A stretch of DNA of 29,762 nucleotides, taken from NCBI GenBank assembly GCA_910579685.1, contig CAJTVN010000044.1, forward strand, positions 1-29,762, in the 5' to 3' direction. Shown here in pieces: positions 15,161-22,875 of this stretch (the first letter of the stretch is position 1; each line of letters begins with the position of its first letter). The DNA comes from an uncultured Lachnospiraceae bacterium (GTDB taxonomy: Bacteria; Bacillota; Clostridia; Lachnospirales; Lachnospiraceae). The position numbers and the translations under genes were made by a program. Under the pieces are notes generated by a model. The model did no database searches. It was given only the letters and a program-made list of their open reading frames with translations, and was not told the DNA's origin.

Positions 15161-16657
15161 ATGAGAGTTTTGGAAGGGCTTTCGCCTGAAAAGGTTTTTT
15201 ACTATTTCGAGGACATTTGCCGGATTCCCCACGGATCGGGAAATACCGGAAAGATAAGCGATTATCTGGTGGAATTTGCAGCAAAGAGAGGGCTTGCGCA
15301 TTATCAGGATTCCGTGGGGAACGTGATCATCATCAAGGAGGCGTCCGAGGGCTATGAAAATCATCCTCCGGTGATGCTGCAGGGCCATATGGACATGGTG
15401 GCGGTGAAAAAGCCGGACTGTGACATTGACATGCGAACCGAGGGCCTGCGGTTAAAGACCGAGGGGGATGCCGTCTGGGCCGAAGGCACCAGCCTGGGAG
15501 GAGACGACGGGATTGCCGTGGCTTACGGCCTTGCCCTATTGGACGGCCAGTACAGGCATCCCCGGATTGAGCTGGTAATCACCGTGGATGAGGAAGTCGG
15601 TATGGACGGGGCAAGAGCGATCGACCTTTCCCCTTGCAGGGCGAAGACGCTGATTAATCTGGACTCCGAGGATGAGGGAATTTTCCTGGCCGGCTGTGCG
15701 GGAGGCGCAAGGGTGAACTACAGCCTGGAATATGAACAGAGCCCTCTTTCCGGCCTGCCCTGCAGCATAGAGATTGCCGGGCTTAAGGGGGGACATTCCG
15801 GTGCGGAAATCCAAAAGGGAAGGGGAAATGCCAACGGCCTGCTTGGCAGGATCCTGACAGAGCTGGGCACTGCCGTGGATTTTGGAATCCGCACACTCGC
15901 AGGAGGCCTTGCGGACAACGCCATTCCAAGACAGGCCGAGGCGCATATCATGGTTACAGGATATAGGGATGGCGGAAACGGATACCGGTATGGAACGGAG
16001 GGCTTTGAGGCGGAAACCTGCAGAAGGCTTGTAGGGGAAGCTCTTGCCAAAATGGAGAAGGATCTTGCCTTTGAGCTTGCACAGAAGGATCCCGGTGTGA
16101 AAATCGAGCATTCTTTTCAAGATGCGGGTATGGAAAGCTGTATGGGAGAGGCCGATGCCCGCCGCATTGCGGCCTTTGTGAATACGGTTCCGGGCGGCGT
16201 ACAGGCCATGAGCGGCGCCATGGAAGGTCTGGTGGAGACATCCCTAAACCTCGGGATTCTGGAATGTGCCGAGGGAAAGCTGAAGATGGGAATCTCGGTG
16301 CGCAGCTCTCTGGAGAGCGCAAAGTATGCCCTGATCGGGCGGCTTAAGGATCTGGCGCTTTTGTCCGGCGCCGGGGTGCAGGTTACGGGGGATTATCCGG
16401 GATGGGCTTACCGGAGCCAATCGCCTCTTAGGGAGAAAATGGCGGCCCTCTATGAGGAGATGTTCCGCCGGACACCGCAGATACAGGCCATCCATGCAGG
16501 CCTTGAGTGCGGTCTTTTTGCCCACAAGATACCGGATCTTGACTGCGTATCCATCGGGCCTGCCATGAAGAATATCCATACCACCGAGGAGGAGCTGTGT
16601 ATTTCGTCCACGGAGCGGATGTGGAGATTTCTGATTAAACTTTTGGAGGAGATGTAA
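15161..16657 (+). CDS. pepD: Aminoacyl-histidine dipeptidase (M20C family)
   Basis: Zinc metallopeptidase of the M20C group (PepD, Xaa-His dipeptidase), which splits short peptides in the cytoplasm. From ATG 15161 it has 498 aa, normal for the family. The metal and catalytic residues are visible: H76 and D78 in GHMDMV, the Asp in LGGDDGIAVAYG, the Glu pair in DEEVGMDGA, and the dimer-domain histidine in KGGHSGAE. A GTG at 15149 would add four residues, but MRVLEGLSPEKVFYYFE is the usual beginning, with AGGAAAGG (15142-15149) upstream. Its stop overlaps the start of the next gene (TAATG). The symbol reflects family similarity; exact substrate preference is not shown. Confidence 0.9.
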   Translation: MRVLEGLSPEKVFYYFEDICRIPHGSGNTGKISDYLVEFAAKRGLAHYQDSVGNVIIIKEASEGYENHPPVMLQGHMDMVAVKKPDCDIDMRTEGLRLKTEGDAVWAEGTSLGGDDGIAVAYGLALLDGQYRHPRIELVITVDEEVGMDGARAIDLSPCRAKTLINLDSEDEGIFLAGCAGGARVNYSLEYEQSPLSGLPCSIEIAGLKGGHSGAEIQKGRGNANGLLGRILTELGTAVDFGIRTLAGGLADNAIPRQAEAHIMVTGYRDGGNGYRYGTEGFEAETCRRLVGEALAKMEKDLAFELAQKDPGVKIEHSFQDAGMESCMGEADARRIAAFVNTVPGGVQAMSGAMEGLVETSLNLGILECAEGKLKMGISVRSSLESAKYALIGRLKDLALLSGAGVQVTGDYPGWAYRSQSPLREKMAALYEEMFRRTPQIQAIHAGLECGLFAHKIPDLDCVSIGPAMKNIHTTEEELCISSTERMWRFLIKLLEEM

Positions 16658-17862
16658 TGAACCTGAACAGAAAGAATCTTTCCAGGATAAGGAGCCTTAT
16701 CTGCTTTGCGGCCCTTGTCTGTCTTGCCGTTATCAAATTCGACTGGCTGTGTCAGATCGCTTTGTTTGTGGTGAAAATTATAAGGCCCTTTCTCATGGGG
16801 GCGGCCATGGCCTTTGTCATCAACCTTCCCATGCGGTTTATTGAGAGGACACTGTTCGAGGGGAAAAAGGCCGAAGGGAAGAGGGCAGCCTTTCTGGCAA
16901 AAGCAAAGCGCCCGGTGAGCCTTGTTTTAGCCCTGCTTCTTGTGGCGCTTGTCATCACGCTTGTGATCGTGACCGTGATCCCGCAGATCGTGTCCACGGT
17001 CAGGGTGCTCGCAAGGGAAATTCCCATTTTTGCGCAGAGCGCGCTAAACGAGCTGGACCGGCTGGCGGTTGAAAATCCGGAAATACAGAAAGCCCTGGAG
17101 TCTGTCAAAATACCCGAGATCGACTGGAAGGAGATGCTGGAGAATGTCGTGAATTTTATGAGAAACGGAATGGGAAGCATGGTGACCACCACGGTTTCCT
17201 TTGCCGGCAACATTGTGAGCGGGACCGTCAATTTCTTTATCGCCCTGATTTTTTCCTTCTATATCCTGGCCCAGAAGGAAAAGCTTGCAGATCAGGCAAA
17301 GCGGACGATCCGGGCCTATGCCAGACCCTCTGTGTATGAATGGGTTATGAAGGTGGCGCGGCTTTTGAGCCAGAATTTCGGCCGGTTTATCACGGGACAG
17401 TGCACGGAGGCGGTGATTCTGGGAGCCATGTTTGTGGTGACCATGGCTATCCTGCGTTTTCCCTTTGCCATTATGATCGGTGTGCTCATTGCGTTCACGG
17501 CGCTGATTCCCATTGTGGGAGCTTTTATCGGCTGCTTCATCGGCGCTTTCCTGATTTTGGTGGACAACCCTGCAAAGGCGGTGGGATTTGTGATTTTGTT
17601 CCTGATCCTGCAGCAGGTGGAGGGCAACCTGATTTATCCCCACGTAGTGGGAAATTCCGTGGGGCTTCCCTCCATATGGGTGCTTGCTGCGGTGACCGTT
17701 GGCGGCAGCCTGATGGGAGTGGTGGGCATGCTGGTCTTTATTCCGCTTCTCTCCACGGTCTATGCGCTGCTTCGGGAGAATGTAAACCTTCGCAATAGCA
17801 GAAATTCCGGGGGCCTGTGCGGCGGGAGAGATGCGGCCAGGGCGCCTGACCAGGAGGAATAG
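16657..17862 (+). CDS. AI-2E/PerM-family membrane transporter
   Basis: 401-aa polytopic membrane protein of the AI-2E (PerM/YtvI) family, whose members have been linked to export of small molecules or to ion/proton antiport; the substrate here is unknown. About seven or eight hydrophobic spans are visible (for example about 10-55, 85-110, 185-205, 245-270, 275-300 and 330-365). A soluble helical segment sits at about 115-175. The conserved C-terminal half includes GRFITGQCTEAVILG and LIPIVGAFIG. The start ATG overlaps the upstream peptidase stop, so the two genes are translationally coupled. Confidence 0.88.
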   Translation: MNLNRKNLSRIRSLICFAALVCLAVIKFDWLCQIALFVVKIIRPFLMGAAMAFVINLPMRFIERTLFEGKKAEGKRAAFLAKAKRPVSLVLALLLVALVITLVIVTVIPQIVSTVRVLAREIPIFAQSALNELDRLAVENPEIQKALESVKIPEIDWKEMLENVVNFMRNGMGSMVTTTVSFAGNIVSGTVNFFIALIFSFYILAQKEKLADQAKRTIRAYARPSVYEWVMKVARLLSQNFGRFITGQCTEAVILGAMFVVTMAILRFPFAIMIGVLIAFTALIPIVGAFIGCFIGAFLILVDNPAKAVGFVILFLILQQVEGNLIYPHVVGNSVGLPSIWVLAAVTVGGSLMGVVGMLVFIPLLSTVYALLRENVNLRNSRNSGGLCGGRDAARAPDQEE

Positions 17863-17875
17863 AAGCTTTGTCAAA

Positions 17876-17901
17876 CGGGCAGGGGCTTTTCCCCCTGCCC
17901 G
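17876..17901 (+). other. GC-rich hairpin after the AI-2E gene
   Basis: CGGGCAGGGG (17876-17885) and CCCCTGCCCG (17892-17901) form a perfect 10-bp stem with a short CTTTTC loop, 14 bp after the stop codon. There is no T-run, so it is more likely a 3'-end stabiliser or pause site than a classical terminator. Confidence 0.5.
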
Positions 17902-17958
17902 CCGCACCGGGCATCCGTCAGCTCTGCTGATAGATTTCGTCCGGGTGTCCGTGCACAT

Positions 17959-17993
17959 AAAAAGAGCAGAATCTGGTAAAACAGAATCTGCTC
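17959..17993 (-). terminator. Terminator of tRNA-Pro (minus strand)
   Basis: On the minus strand GAGCAGA and TCTGCTC form a 7-bp stem, extended inward by TCTG/CAGA after one mismatch, followed by five T residues. It lies eight bases after the tRNA 3' end. On the plus strand the same stem is followed by CTTTTC and may also stop transcripts from the AI-2E gene. Confidence 0.8.
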
Positions 17994-18000
17994 CTTTTCA

Positions 18001-18073
18001 TCGGAGTGACAAGACTTGAACTTGCGGCCTCTACTTCCCTAAAGTAGCGCTCTACCACCTGAGCCACACCCCG
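18001..18073 (-). tRNA. tRNA-Pro, anticodon AGG
   Basis: 73-nt tRNA on the minus strand without an encoded CCA. The acceptor stem CGGGGTG/CACTCCG pairs throughout (one G-T pair). The D-arm is GCTC-AGGTGGTA-GAGC, the anticodon arm CTACT-TTAGGGA-AGTAG and the T-arm GCAAG-TTCAAGT-CTTGT, with discriminator base A. C at position 1, A73 and G37 are typical of tRNA-Pro. The anticodon is AGG (18038-18040 on the plus strand), reading CCU; A34 would need to be unmodified or edited to inosine. It has its own promoter and terminator. Confidence 0.93.
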
Positions 18074-18112
18074 AATTTGCTTTTTGATTGTCTGAATCAA
18101 ATCACAATGATT

Positions 18113-18141
18113 AATTTACTATATAATTCATGATTTGTCAA
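18113..18141 (-). promoter_or_regulatory. tRNA-Pro promoter (minus strand)
   Basis: On the minus strand TTGACA (plus 18136-18141) is followed after 17 bp by TAAATT (plus 18113-18118). The start would be about 30-40 bp before the tRNA. The 5' leader contains a perfect inverted repeat TTTGATT-GTCTG-AATCAAA (plus 18083-18101). Confidence 0.75.
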
Positions 18142-18160
18142 CATTTTTTTTAAAATTGTA

Positions 18161-18189
18161 TTGACAAGATAAAAAAACGGGTATATAGT
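18161..18189 (+). promoter_or_regulatory. Fatty-acid operon promoter
   Basis: TTGACA (18161-18166) and TATAGT (18184-18189) are separated by exactly 17 bp, a near-consensus strong promoter. Its last -10 base is the first base of the operator array, so bound repressor would block the start site. It diverges from the tRNA-Pro promoter, with the two -35 boxes 19 bp apart. Confidence 0.9.
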
Positions 18190-18265
18190 TTGATGGTCAA
18201 ATGATTTGATGATCAAACTATTTCGTGATCAAAATGTTTCAAAATCAAACTATTTGATCGTCAAA
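18189..18265 (+). promoter_or_regulatory. Array of five FabT-type operators at 16-bp spacing
   Basis: Five copies of the palindromic pattern TTTGAnnnTCAAA start at 18189, 18205, 18221, 18237 and 18253, exactly 16 bp apart. They read TTTGATGGTCAAA, TTTGATGATCAAA, TTTCGTGATCAAA, TTTCAAAATCAAA and TTTGATCGTCAAA. Sites 1, 2 and 5 are perfect palindromic arms; 3 and 4 have a degenerate left arm. The pattern matches the FabT operator known from streptococci. The array runs from the -10 box to about +70. The MarR-type gene at the end of this operon is the likely binder. Confidence 0.85.
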
Positions 18266-18311
18266 CAATTATAACCATTAAAAAGAAATCAAATGAGTAA
18301 GGAGAAGAGAA

Positions 18312-18545
18312 ATGTTTGAAAAGGTAGCGGAGCTTTTAAAGGAACAGTTGGATTTGGAAACAGTGGAGATCAGGCCGGATTCTTCTTTCAAGGAAGATCT
18401 GGGAGTGGATTCGCTTGACTTGTTTGAACTGGTAATGGCGCTGGAGGATGAATTTGGAGTCGAGATTCCGCCTGAGGATCTTGAGACGATGAACACGGTG
18501 GGAGACGTGGCGGAATATCTGAAAAATAAAGGGGTAGAAGAGTGA
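18312..18545 (+). CDS. acpP: Acyl carrier protein
   Basis: 77-aa acidic carrier protein that holds growing acyl chains on a phosphopantetheine arm attached to the Ser of GVDSLDLFEL. Length and motif are typical. ATG 18312 follows AAGGAGAAGAG. It is the first gene of the fatty-acid operon and sits just after the operator array. Its stop overlaps the next start. Confidence 0.97.
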   Translation: MFEKVAELLKEQLDLETVEIRPDSSFKEDLGVDSLDLFELVMALEDEFGVEIPPEDLETMNTVGDVAEYLKNKGVEE

Positions 18546-19486
18546 AAAGCAGAATAACGGAACTTTTGGGAATTGAATATCCTGTGTTTCAGGGCGGAAT
18601 GGCCTGGGTGGCGGAGCATCATCTGGCCGCCGCAGTTTCCGAGGCGGGAGGCCTTGGGATTATAGGAGCGGCAAGTGCGCCGGCGCAGGTTGTCCGGGAA
18701 GAGATACGAAAGGCCAGAGAGCTGACGGATAAGCCGGTGGGAGTCAATATCATGCTGATGAATCCCAATGCCCCTGAGGTGGCCCGCGTGGTGATCGAGG
18801 AAGGCGTCAAGGTGGTGACGACCGGCGCCGGGAATCCGGTCAAATTCATGAAAGAGTTTAAGGAAGCGGGGGTCAAGGTGATACCCGTGGTGGCGAGCGT
18901 TGCCATGGCCAGAATGATGGAGAGAGGCGGAGCCGACGCGGTGATTGCCGAGGGAATGGAATCCGGAGGCCATATAGGTTCCATAACCACCATGGCACTG
19001 CTGCCCCAGGTAGTGGATGCGGTAAAGATACCGGTGATCGCGGCAGGCGGCATCGGGGACGGAAGAGGCCTCGCTGCGGCGTTTATGCTGGGAGCGGAGG
19101 CTGTACAGATGGGAACCCGGTTTGTGGTGGCACAGGAATCCATTGTACATACCAATTATAAGGAAAAGGTACTTAAGGCTAAGGACATTGATTCCGAGAT
19201 TACCGGAACCAGCACGGGCCATCCTATCCGTCAGATACGCAACCAGATGAGCCGGGAATATCTGAGGCTTGAGAAGGAAGGCGCAGGCCTGGAGGAGCTG
19301 GAGAAGCTTACGCTTGGCTCCCTGCGCAGAGCCGTCATGGACGGAGATGTGGTGAGTGGAACCCTGATGGCCGGACAGATTGCCGGACTTGTGAAAAAGA
19401 AGCAGAGCTGCCGGGAGATGATTGAGGAGATCATGGATGAGGCGCAGGGAGTTTTGAAAAAGGAGTGTGAGAGATGGGCAAGATAG
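18542..19486 (+). CDS. fabK: Enoyl-ACP reductase II (FabK)
   Basis: FMN-dependent enoyl-ACP reductase, the last step of each elongation cycle; 314 aa, normal length. It has the nitronate-monooxygenase-like TIM-barrel fold, with FQGGMAWVAEHHLAAAVSEA at the N-terminus, GMESGGHIGS at about 140 and the flavin phosphate-binding PVIAAGGIGDGRGLAAA. The GTG start at 18542 overlaps the acpP stop as GTGA. No fabI is seen. FabK enzymes are known to be insensitive to triclosan. Confidence 0.95.
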   Translation: MKSRITELLGIEYPVFQGGMAWVAEHHLAAAVSEAGGLGIIGAASAPAQVVREEIRKARELTDKPVGVNIMLMNPNAPEVARVVIEEGVKVVTTGAGNPVKFMKEFKEAGVKVIPVVASVAMARMMERGGADAVIAEGMESGGHIGSITTMALLPQVVDAVKIPVIAAGGIGDGRGLAAAFMLGAEAVQMGTRFVVAQESIVHTNYKEKVLKAKDIDSEITGTSTGHPIRQIRNQMSREYLRLEKEGAGLEELEKLTLGSLRRAVMDGDVVSGTLMAGQIAGLVKKKQSCREMIEEIMDEAQGVLKKECERWAR

Positions 19487-20415
19487 CATTTCTGTTTCCC
19501 GGACAGGGAGCGCAGTACACGGGGATGGGTAAGGAATTTTATGAGAAGGAGAAAACGGCCGCCGGAGTGTTTGATACGGCATCGAAAGTGACCGGTCTGA
19601 ATCTTCCCGCACTGTGCTTTGAGGAGAACGGGGATTTGAACCAGACGCAGTACACGCAGATCGCCATGCTCACTGACGAGCTGGCAATACTAAGTGTCTT
19701 GAAGGAGCACGGGATCCGTCCGGCCGTGACGGCAGGCTTAAGCCTTGGCGAATACGGCGCAATCGTCGCTTCCGGTATTATGCGCATGGAGGATGCCTTC
19801 CGGGTGGTCAGGGAAAGGGGAATCTACATGCAGGAGGCGGTTCCTGTGGGAGGAGCCATGTCAGCCGTGCTGGGACTTGCGGCGGATGTGGTGGAGAGGG
19901 TTTGCGAAGAGACGGAGGGAACCGTTACCGTGGCAAATTATAACTGTCCGGGCCAGCTTGTGATCAGCGGGGAAGCGGCGGCGGTGGAAAAGGCGGGGGC
20001 GGCCTTAAAGGAGCTTGGCGCAAAAAGGGTGGTGCCCTTAAAGGTCAGCGGGCCTTTTCACTCCAAAATGCTGATTCCGGCAGGAGAAAAGCTGGAGAGA
20101 GTCCTGGAGGATGTGGAACTTTCCGATTTTACCATTCCCTATGTGTCCAATCTGATGGGGGATTACGTGAGGGATACAAAGGAAATCAAATTCCTTTTGA
20201 AGATGCAGATTTCCTCCCCGGTAAAGTGGCAGCAGTCCGTGGAGAAAATGATTGAGGAGGGTGTGGACACCTTTGTGGAAATCGGGCCTGGCCGCACGCT
20301 CTGCGGTTTTATGAAAAAGATAAACAAAGAGGTAAAGGTGCTGAACATAGACAAGTACGAGGATCTGGAAAAGGCTCTTGACGAGCTGAAAGGGGAGGTG
20401 GCCGCAGATGCGTGA
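19474..20415 (+). CDS. fabD: Malonyl-CoA:ACP transacylase
   Basis: Moves the malonyl group from CoA to ACP, supplying elongation units. It is 313 aa with GQGAQ near the N-terminus and the nucleophile S90 in GLSLGEYG; a histidine lies in VSGPFHSKML. ATG 19474 overlaps the end of fabK by 13 bases, which implies coupled translation. It appears intact. Confidence 0.97.
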   Translation: MGKIAFLFPGQGAQYTGMGKEFYEKEKTAAGVFDTASKVTGLNLPALCFEENGDLNQTQYTQIAMLTDELAILSVLKEHGIRPAVTAGLSLGEYGAIVASGIMRMEDAFRVVRERGIYMQEAVPVGGAMSAVLGLAADVVERVCEETEGTVTVANYNCPGQLVISGEAAAVEKAGAALKELGAKRVVPLKVSGPFHSKMLIPAGEKLERVLEDVELSDFTIPYVSNLMGDYVRDTKEIKFLLKMQISSPVKWQQSVEKMIEEGVDTFVEIGPGRTLCGFMKKINKEVKVLNIDKYEDLEKALDELKGEVAADA

Positions 20416-21154
20416 GCTTGAGGGAAAGGCGGCCCTGGTAACCGGTGCGGGGAGAGGCATCGGAAAGCAGATCGCCCTTGCGCTGGCGAGTCAGGGAGCC
20501 TTTGTCATCATAAATTACAACGGTTCCAGACAGAGGGCGGAGGAAACGCTAAAGGAGATAACAGACGCCGGAGGAAGCGGCGTTACGGCAGGATGTGATG
20601 TGTCGGATTTTGCGGCCTGCGGAGAGATGATCCAGAATCTTATCAGGGAATATGGAAAGATCGACATTCTGGTCAACAATGCGGGAATCACCAGGGATAA
20701 TCTCCTGATGCGCATGAGCGAGGAAGATTTTGACCAGGTGATCCGGGTTAACCTTAAGGGATGTTTTAACACCATCCGCCATCTGTCCAGACATTTCCTG
20801 AAGCAGAGAAGCGGCAGGATTATTAACATATCCTCGGTGAGCGGGGTGATGGGTAATGCCGGTCAGGCCAATTACTGCGCCTCCAAGGCAGGCGTGATTG
20901 GTCTGACCAAAAGCGTTGCCAGAGAGCTGGGAAGCCGTGGGATCACTGTCAATGCCGTTGCCCCGGGATTCATAGAAACCGAGATGACGCAGAATCTTCC
21001 GGATAACCTTAAGGAATCTATGACGCAGCAGACGCTGCTGAAAAGGAGCGGGAGTGCGCAAGAAGTGGCCAGTGCGGTTGCGTTTCTGGCGTCTGAGGGT
21101 GCGGGCTATATTACAGGCCAGGTGATAAGTGTGGACGGCGGAATGGCGCTGTAG
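20408..21154 (+). CDS. fabG: 3-oxoacyl-ACP reductase
   Basis: NADPH-dependent short-chain dehydrogenase that reduces beta-ketoacyl-ACP; 248 aa. The cofactor motif TGAGRGIGK is near residue 14, NNAG near 90, and the catalytic set includes Ser in INISSVSG, Y156 and K160 (NYCASKAG). ATG 20408 overlaps the fabD stop by 8 bases, with GGGGAGG upstream. Confidence 0.96.
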   Translation: MRELEGKAALVTGAGRGIGKQIALALASQGAFVIINYNGSRQRAEETLKEITDAGGSGVTAGCDVSDFAACGEMIQNLIREYGKIDILVNNAGITRDNLLMRMSEEDFDQVIRVNLKGCFNTIRHLSRHFLKQRSGRIINISSVSGVMGNAGQANYCASKAGVIGLTKSVARELGSRGITVNAVAPGFIETEMTQNLPDNLKESMTQQTLLKRSGSAQEVASAVAFLASEGAGYITGQVISVDGGMAL

Positions 21155-21172
21155 GAAAAGGAGAGGTCAGGT

Positions 21173-22402
21173 ATGAGCAGGAGAGTAGTAATAACCGGTA
21201 TGGGAGCGATCACTCCTACGGGGTTAAATGTTAAGGATTTTTTTGATGCGGTGAAGGAGGGACGGCACGGTTTTGGCCCTATCACAAAATTTGACAGCAC
21301 GGATTATAAATGCCATGTGGCGGCGGAGGTAAAGGGGTTTGATCCCAAAAATTATATGGATGCGAAGGCGGCCAGAAGGATGGAGCTTTTCTGTCAGTAT
21401 GCGGTGGCTGCAGCAAAGGAAGCGCTGGAGGACTCCGGGCTTTTGATGGAAGAGGAGGATCCTTATCGCATGGGCTGCAGCGTTGGCTCCGGTATTGGAA
21501 GCCTGCAGGCCGTGGAGAGAGAATACGACAAGCTGGTGAACAAAGGGCCTTCCCGGGTAAATCCCCTGCTGGTACCGCTCATGATTTCCAATATGGCGGC
21601 GGGAAACGTGTCCATTTATTTCGGGTTGAAGGGAAAGAGCCTGAATGTGGTCACGGCCTGTGCAACGGGGACCCATTCCATAGGAGAAGCTTTCCGCAGC
21701 ATCCAGTATGGAGAAGCGGATGTGATGGTGGCGGGAGGTACGGAAAGCTCCGTCACGCCCATCGGCGTTGCGGGTTTTTGCGCCCTCACGGCCCTCTCCG
21801 GCGTGGACGATCCGGATCGTTGTTCTCTGCCCTTTGACAGGAACCGGAGCGGATTCGTGATGGGCGAGGGAGCGGGAATCCTTGTTTTGGAGGAGCTGTC
21901 TCATGCCCTTTCAAGAGGTGCGCATATTTATGCCGAGATTGCGGGCTATGGCGCCACCAGCGACGCCTACCATATTACTTCCCCTGCCGAGGACGGAATG
22001 GGGGCGGCGAAGGCCATGCTTGCGGCCCTGTCGGACGGCGGTGTGCGTCCTGAGGATATTACTTATATCAACGCCCACGGAACCGGAACCCACCACAACG
22101 ATCTTTTTGAGACAAGGGCCATCCGGCAGGCGTTTGGAGCTCATGCGGATAAAATCCGTGTCAATTCCACCAAGTCCATGGTCGGCCATCTCTTAGGAGC
22201 CGCGGGAGCGGTGGAGCTGATTACCTGCGTCAAGGAGATGGAGGCCGGCCTGATCCATAAAACAGCCGGGTATAAGACACCGGATCCGGAACTGGATCTT
22301 GATTACTGCGCAGAGGCTTATGAGGAGGAGATCCCCTATGCCCTGAGCAATTCGCTGGGCTTTGGTGGTCACAATGCAAGCCTTCTGATCAAAAAATATT
22401 AA
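21173..22402 (+). CDS. fabF: 3-oxoacyl-ACP synthase II
   Basis: Condensing enzyme that extends acyl-ACP with malonyl-ACP; 409 aa, normal length. The Cys-His-His triad is C163 (VTACATGTHS), H302 (NAHGTGTHHND) and H339 (SMVGHLLGAAG). It lies 18 bp after fabG, and ATG 21173 follows AAGGAGAGG. A glycine-rich C-terminus (SLGFGGHNASL) is present. In many related operons accB comes next, but here fabZ follows directly. Confidence 0.97.
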   Translation: MSRRVVITGMGAITPTGLNVKDFFDAVKEGRHGFGPITKFDSTDYKCHVAAEVKGFDPKNYMDAKAARRMELFCQYAVAAAKEALEDSGLLMEEEDPYRMGCSVGSGIGSLQAVEREYDKLVNKGPSRVNPLLVPLMISNMAAGNVSIYFGLKGKSLNVVTACATGTHSIGEAFRSIQYGEADVMVAGGTESSVTPIGVAGFCALTALSGVDDPDRCSLPFDRNRSGFVMGEGAGILVLEELSHALSRGAHIYAEIAGYGATSDAYHITSPAEDGMGAAKAMLAALSDGGVRPEDITYINAHGTGTHHNDLFETRAIRQAFGAHADKIRVNSTKSMVGHLLGAAGAVELITCVKEMEAGLIHKTAGYKTPDPELDLDYCAEAYEEEIPYALSNSLGFGGHNASLLIKKY

Positions 22403-22432
22403 GGCGGCGGAAAAGAAGAGGGAGGATAGGCC

Positions 22433-22861
22433 ATGTCATTACTGACTGTAAAGGAGATTATGGAGATTATTCCGCACAGGCAGCCCTTTCTGCTGCTGGA
22501 TACGGTGGAGGAGCTGATTCCGGGACAGAGGGCCGTTGCGAAAAAGTGCGTCACCTACAATGAGCCCTTTTTCCAGGGACATTTCCCGGGGGAGCCCGTC
22601 ATGCCCGGCGTCCTGATCATAGAGGCGCTTGCGCAGGCAGGGGCGGTCGCTATTTTAAGCAAAGAGGAAAACAGAGGGAAAACCGTCTACTTTGCGGCGA
22701 TTGATTCCGCAAAATTCAAGAAAAAGGTGATTCCCGGAGACATTTTGATTCTGGAGACGGAAATTATCAAGTCAAAAGGGCCGATGGGAATCGGAAAAGC
22801 CACGGCGACAGTGGACGGAAAGCTTGCGGTTACGGCACAGCTCACCTTCGCCATTTCTTAA
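22433..22861 (+). CDS. fabZ: 3-hydroxyacyl-ACP dehydratase
   Basis: Hot-dog-fold dehydratase that removes water from 3-hydroxyacyl-ACP; 142 aa. Catalytic H50 and E64 lie in GHFPGEPVMPGVLIIEALAQ. No separate FabA, FabM or FabN is seen in the window, so the route to unsaturated chains is not explained here. ATG 22433 follows GAGGGAGGA. Confidence 0.96.
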   Translation: MSLLTVKEIMEIIPHRQPFLLLDTVEELIPGQRAVAKKCVTYNEPFFQGHFPGEPVMPGVLIIEALAQAGAVAILSKEENRGKTVYFAAIDSAKFKKKVIPGDILILETEIIKSKGPMGIGKATATVDGKLAVTAQLTFAIS

Positions 22862-22875
22862 AGAGGACTGAGAAG

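Noticed and set aside
17044..17958. Minus-strand open frame (304 codons) opposite the AI-2E family gene
   Set aside because: It is a shadow of a membrane-protein gene with conserved motifs; its composition is unlike a folded protein and it runs into the tRNA terminator.
18189..18265. Regularly spaced repeats read as a CRISPR-like array
   Set aside because: Units are 13-bp palindromes with 3-bp gaps, far too short for repeats and spacers, and they match a known regulator pattern at a promoter.
18281..18293. AAAAGAAATCAAA just before acpP as another operator of the array
   Set aside because: It is a single half-site and is 28 bp after the last site, outside the 16-bp register.
18278..19612. 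Long minus-strand open frame (444 codons) opposite acpP and fabK
   Set aside because: It is antisense to two certain genes with clear motifs, starts without a ribosome site and has low-complexity, histidine-rich sequence typical of shadow frames.
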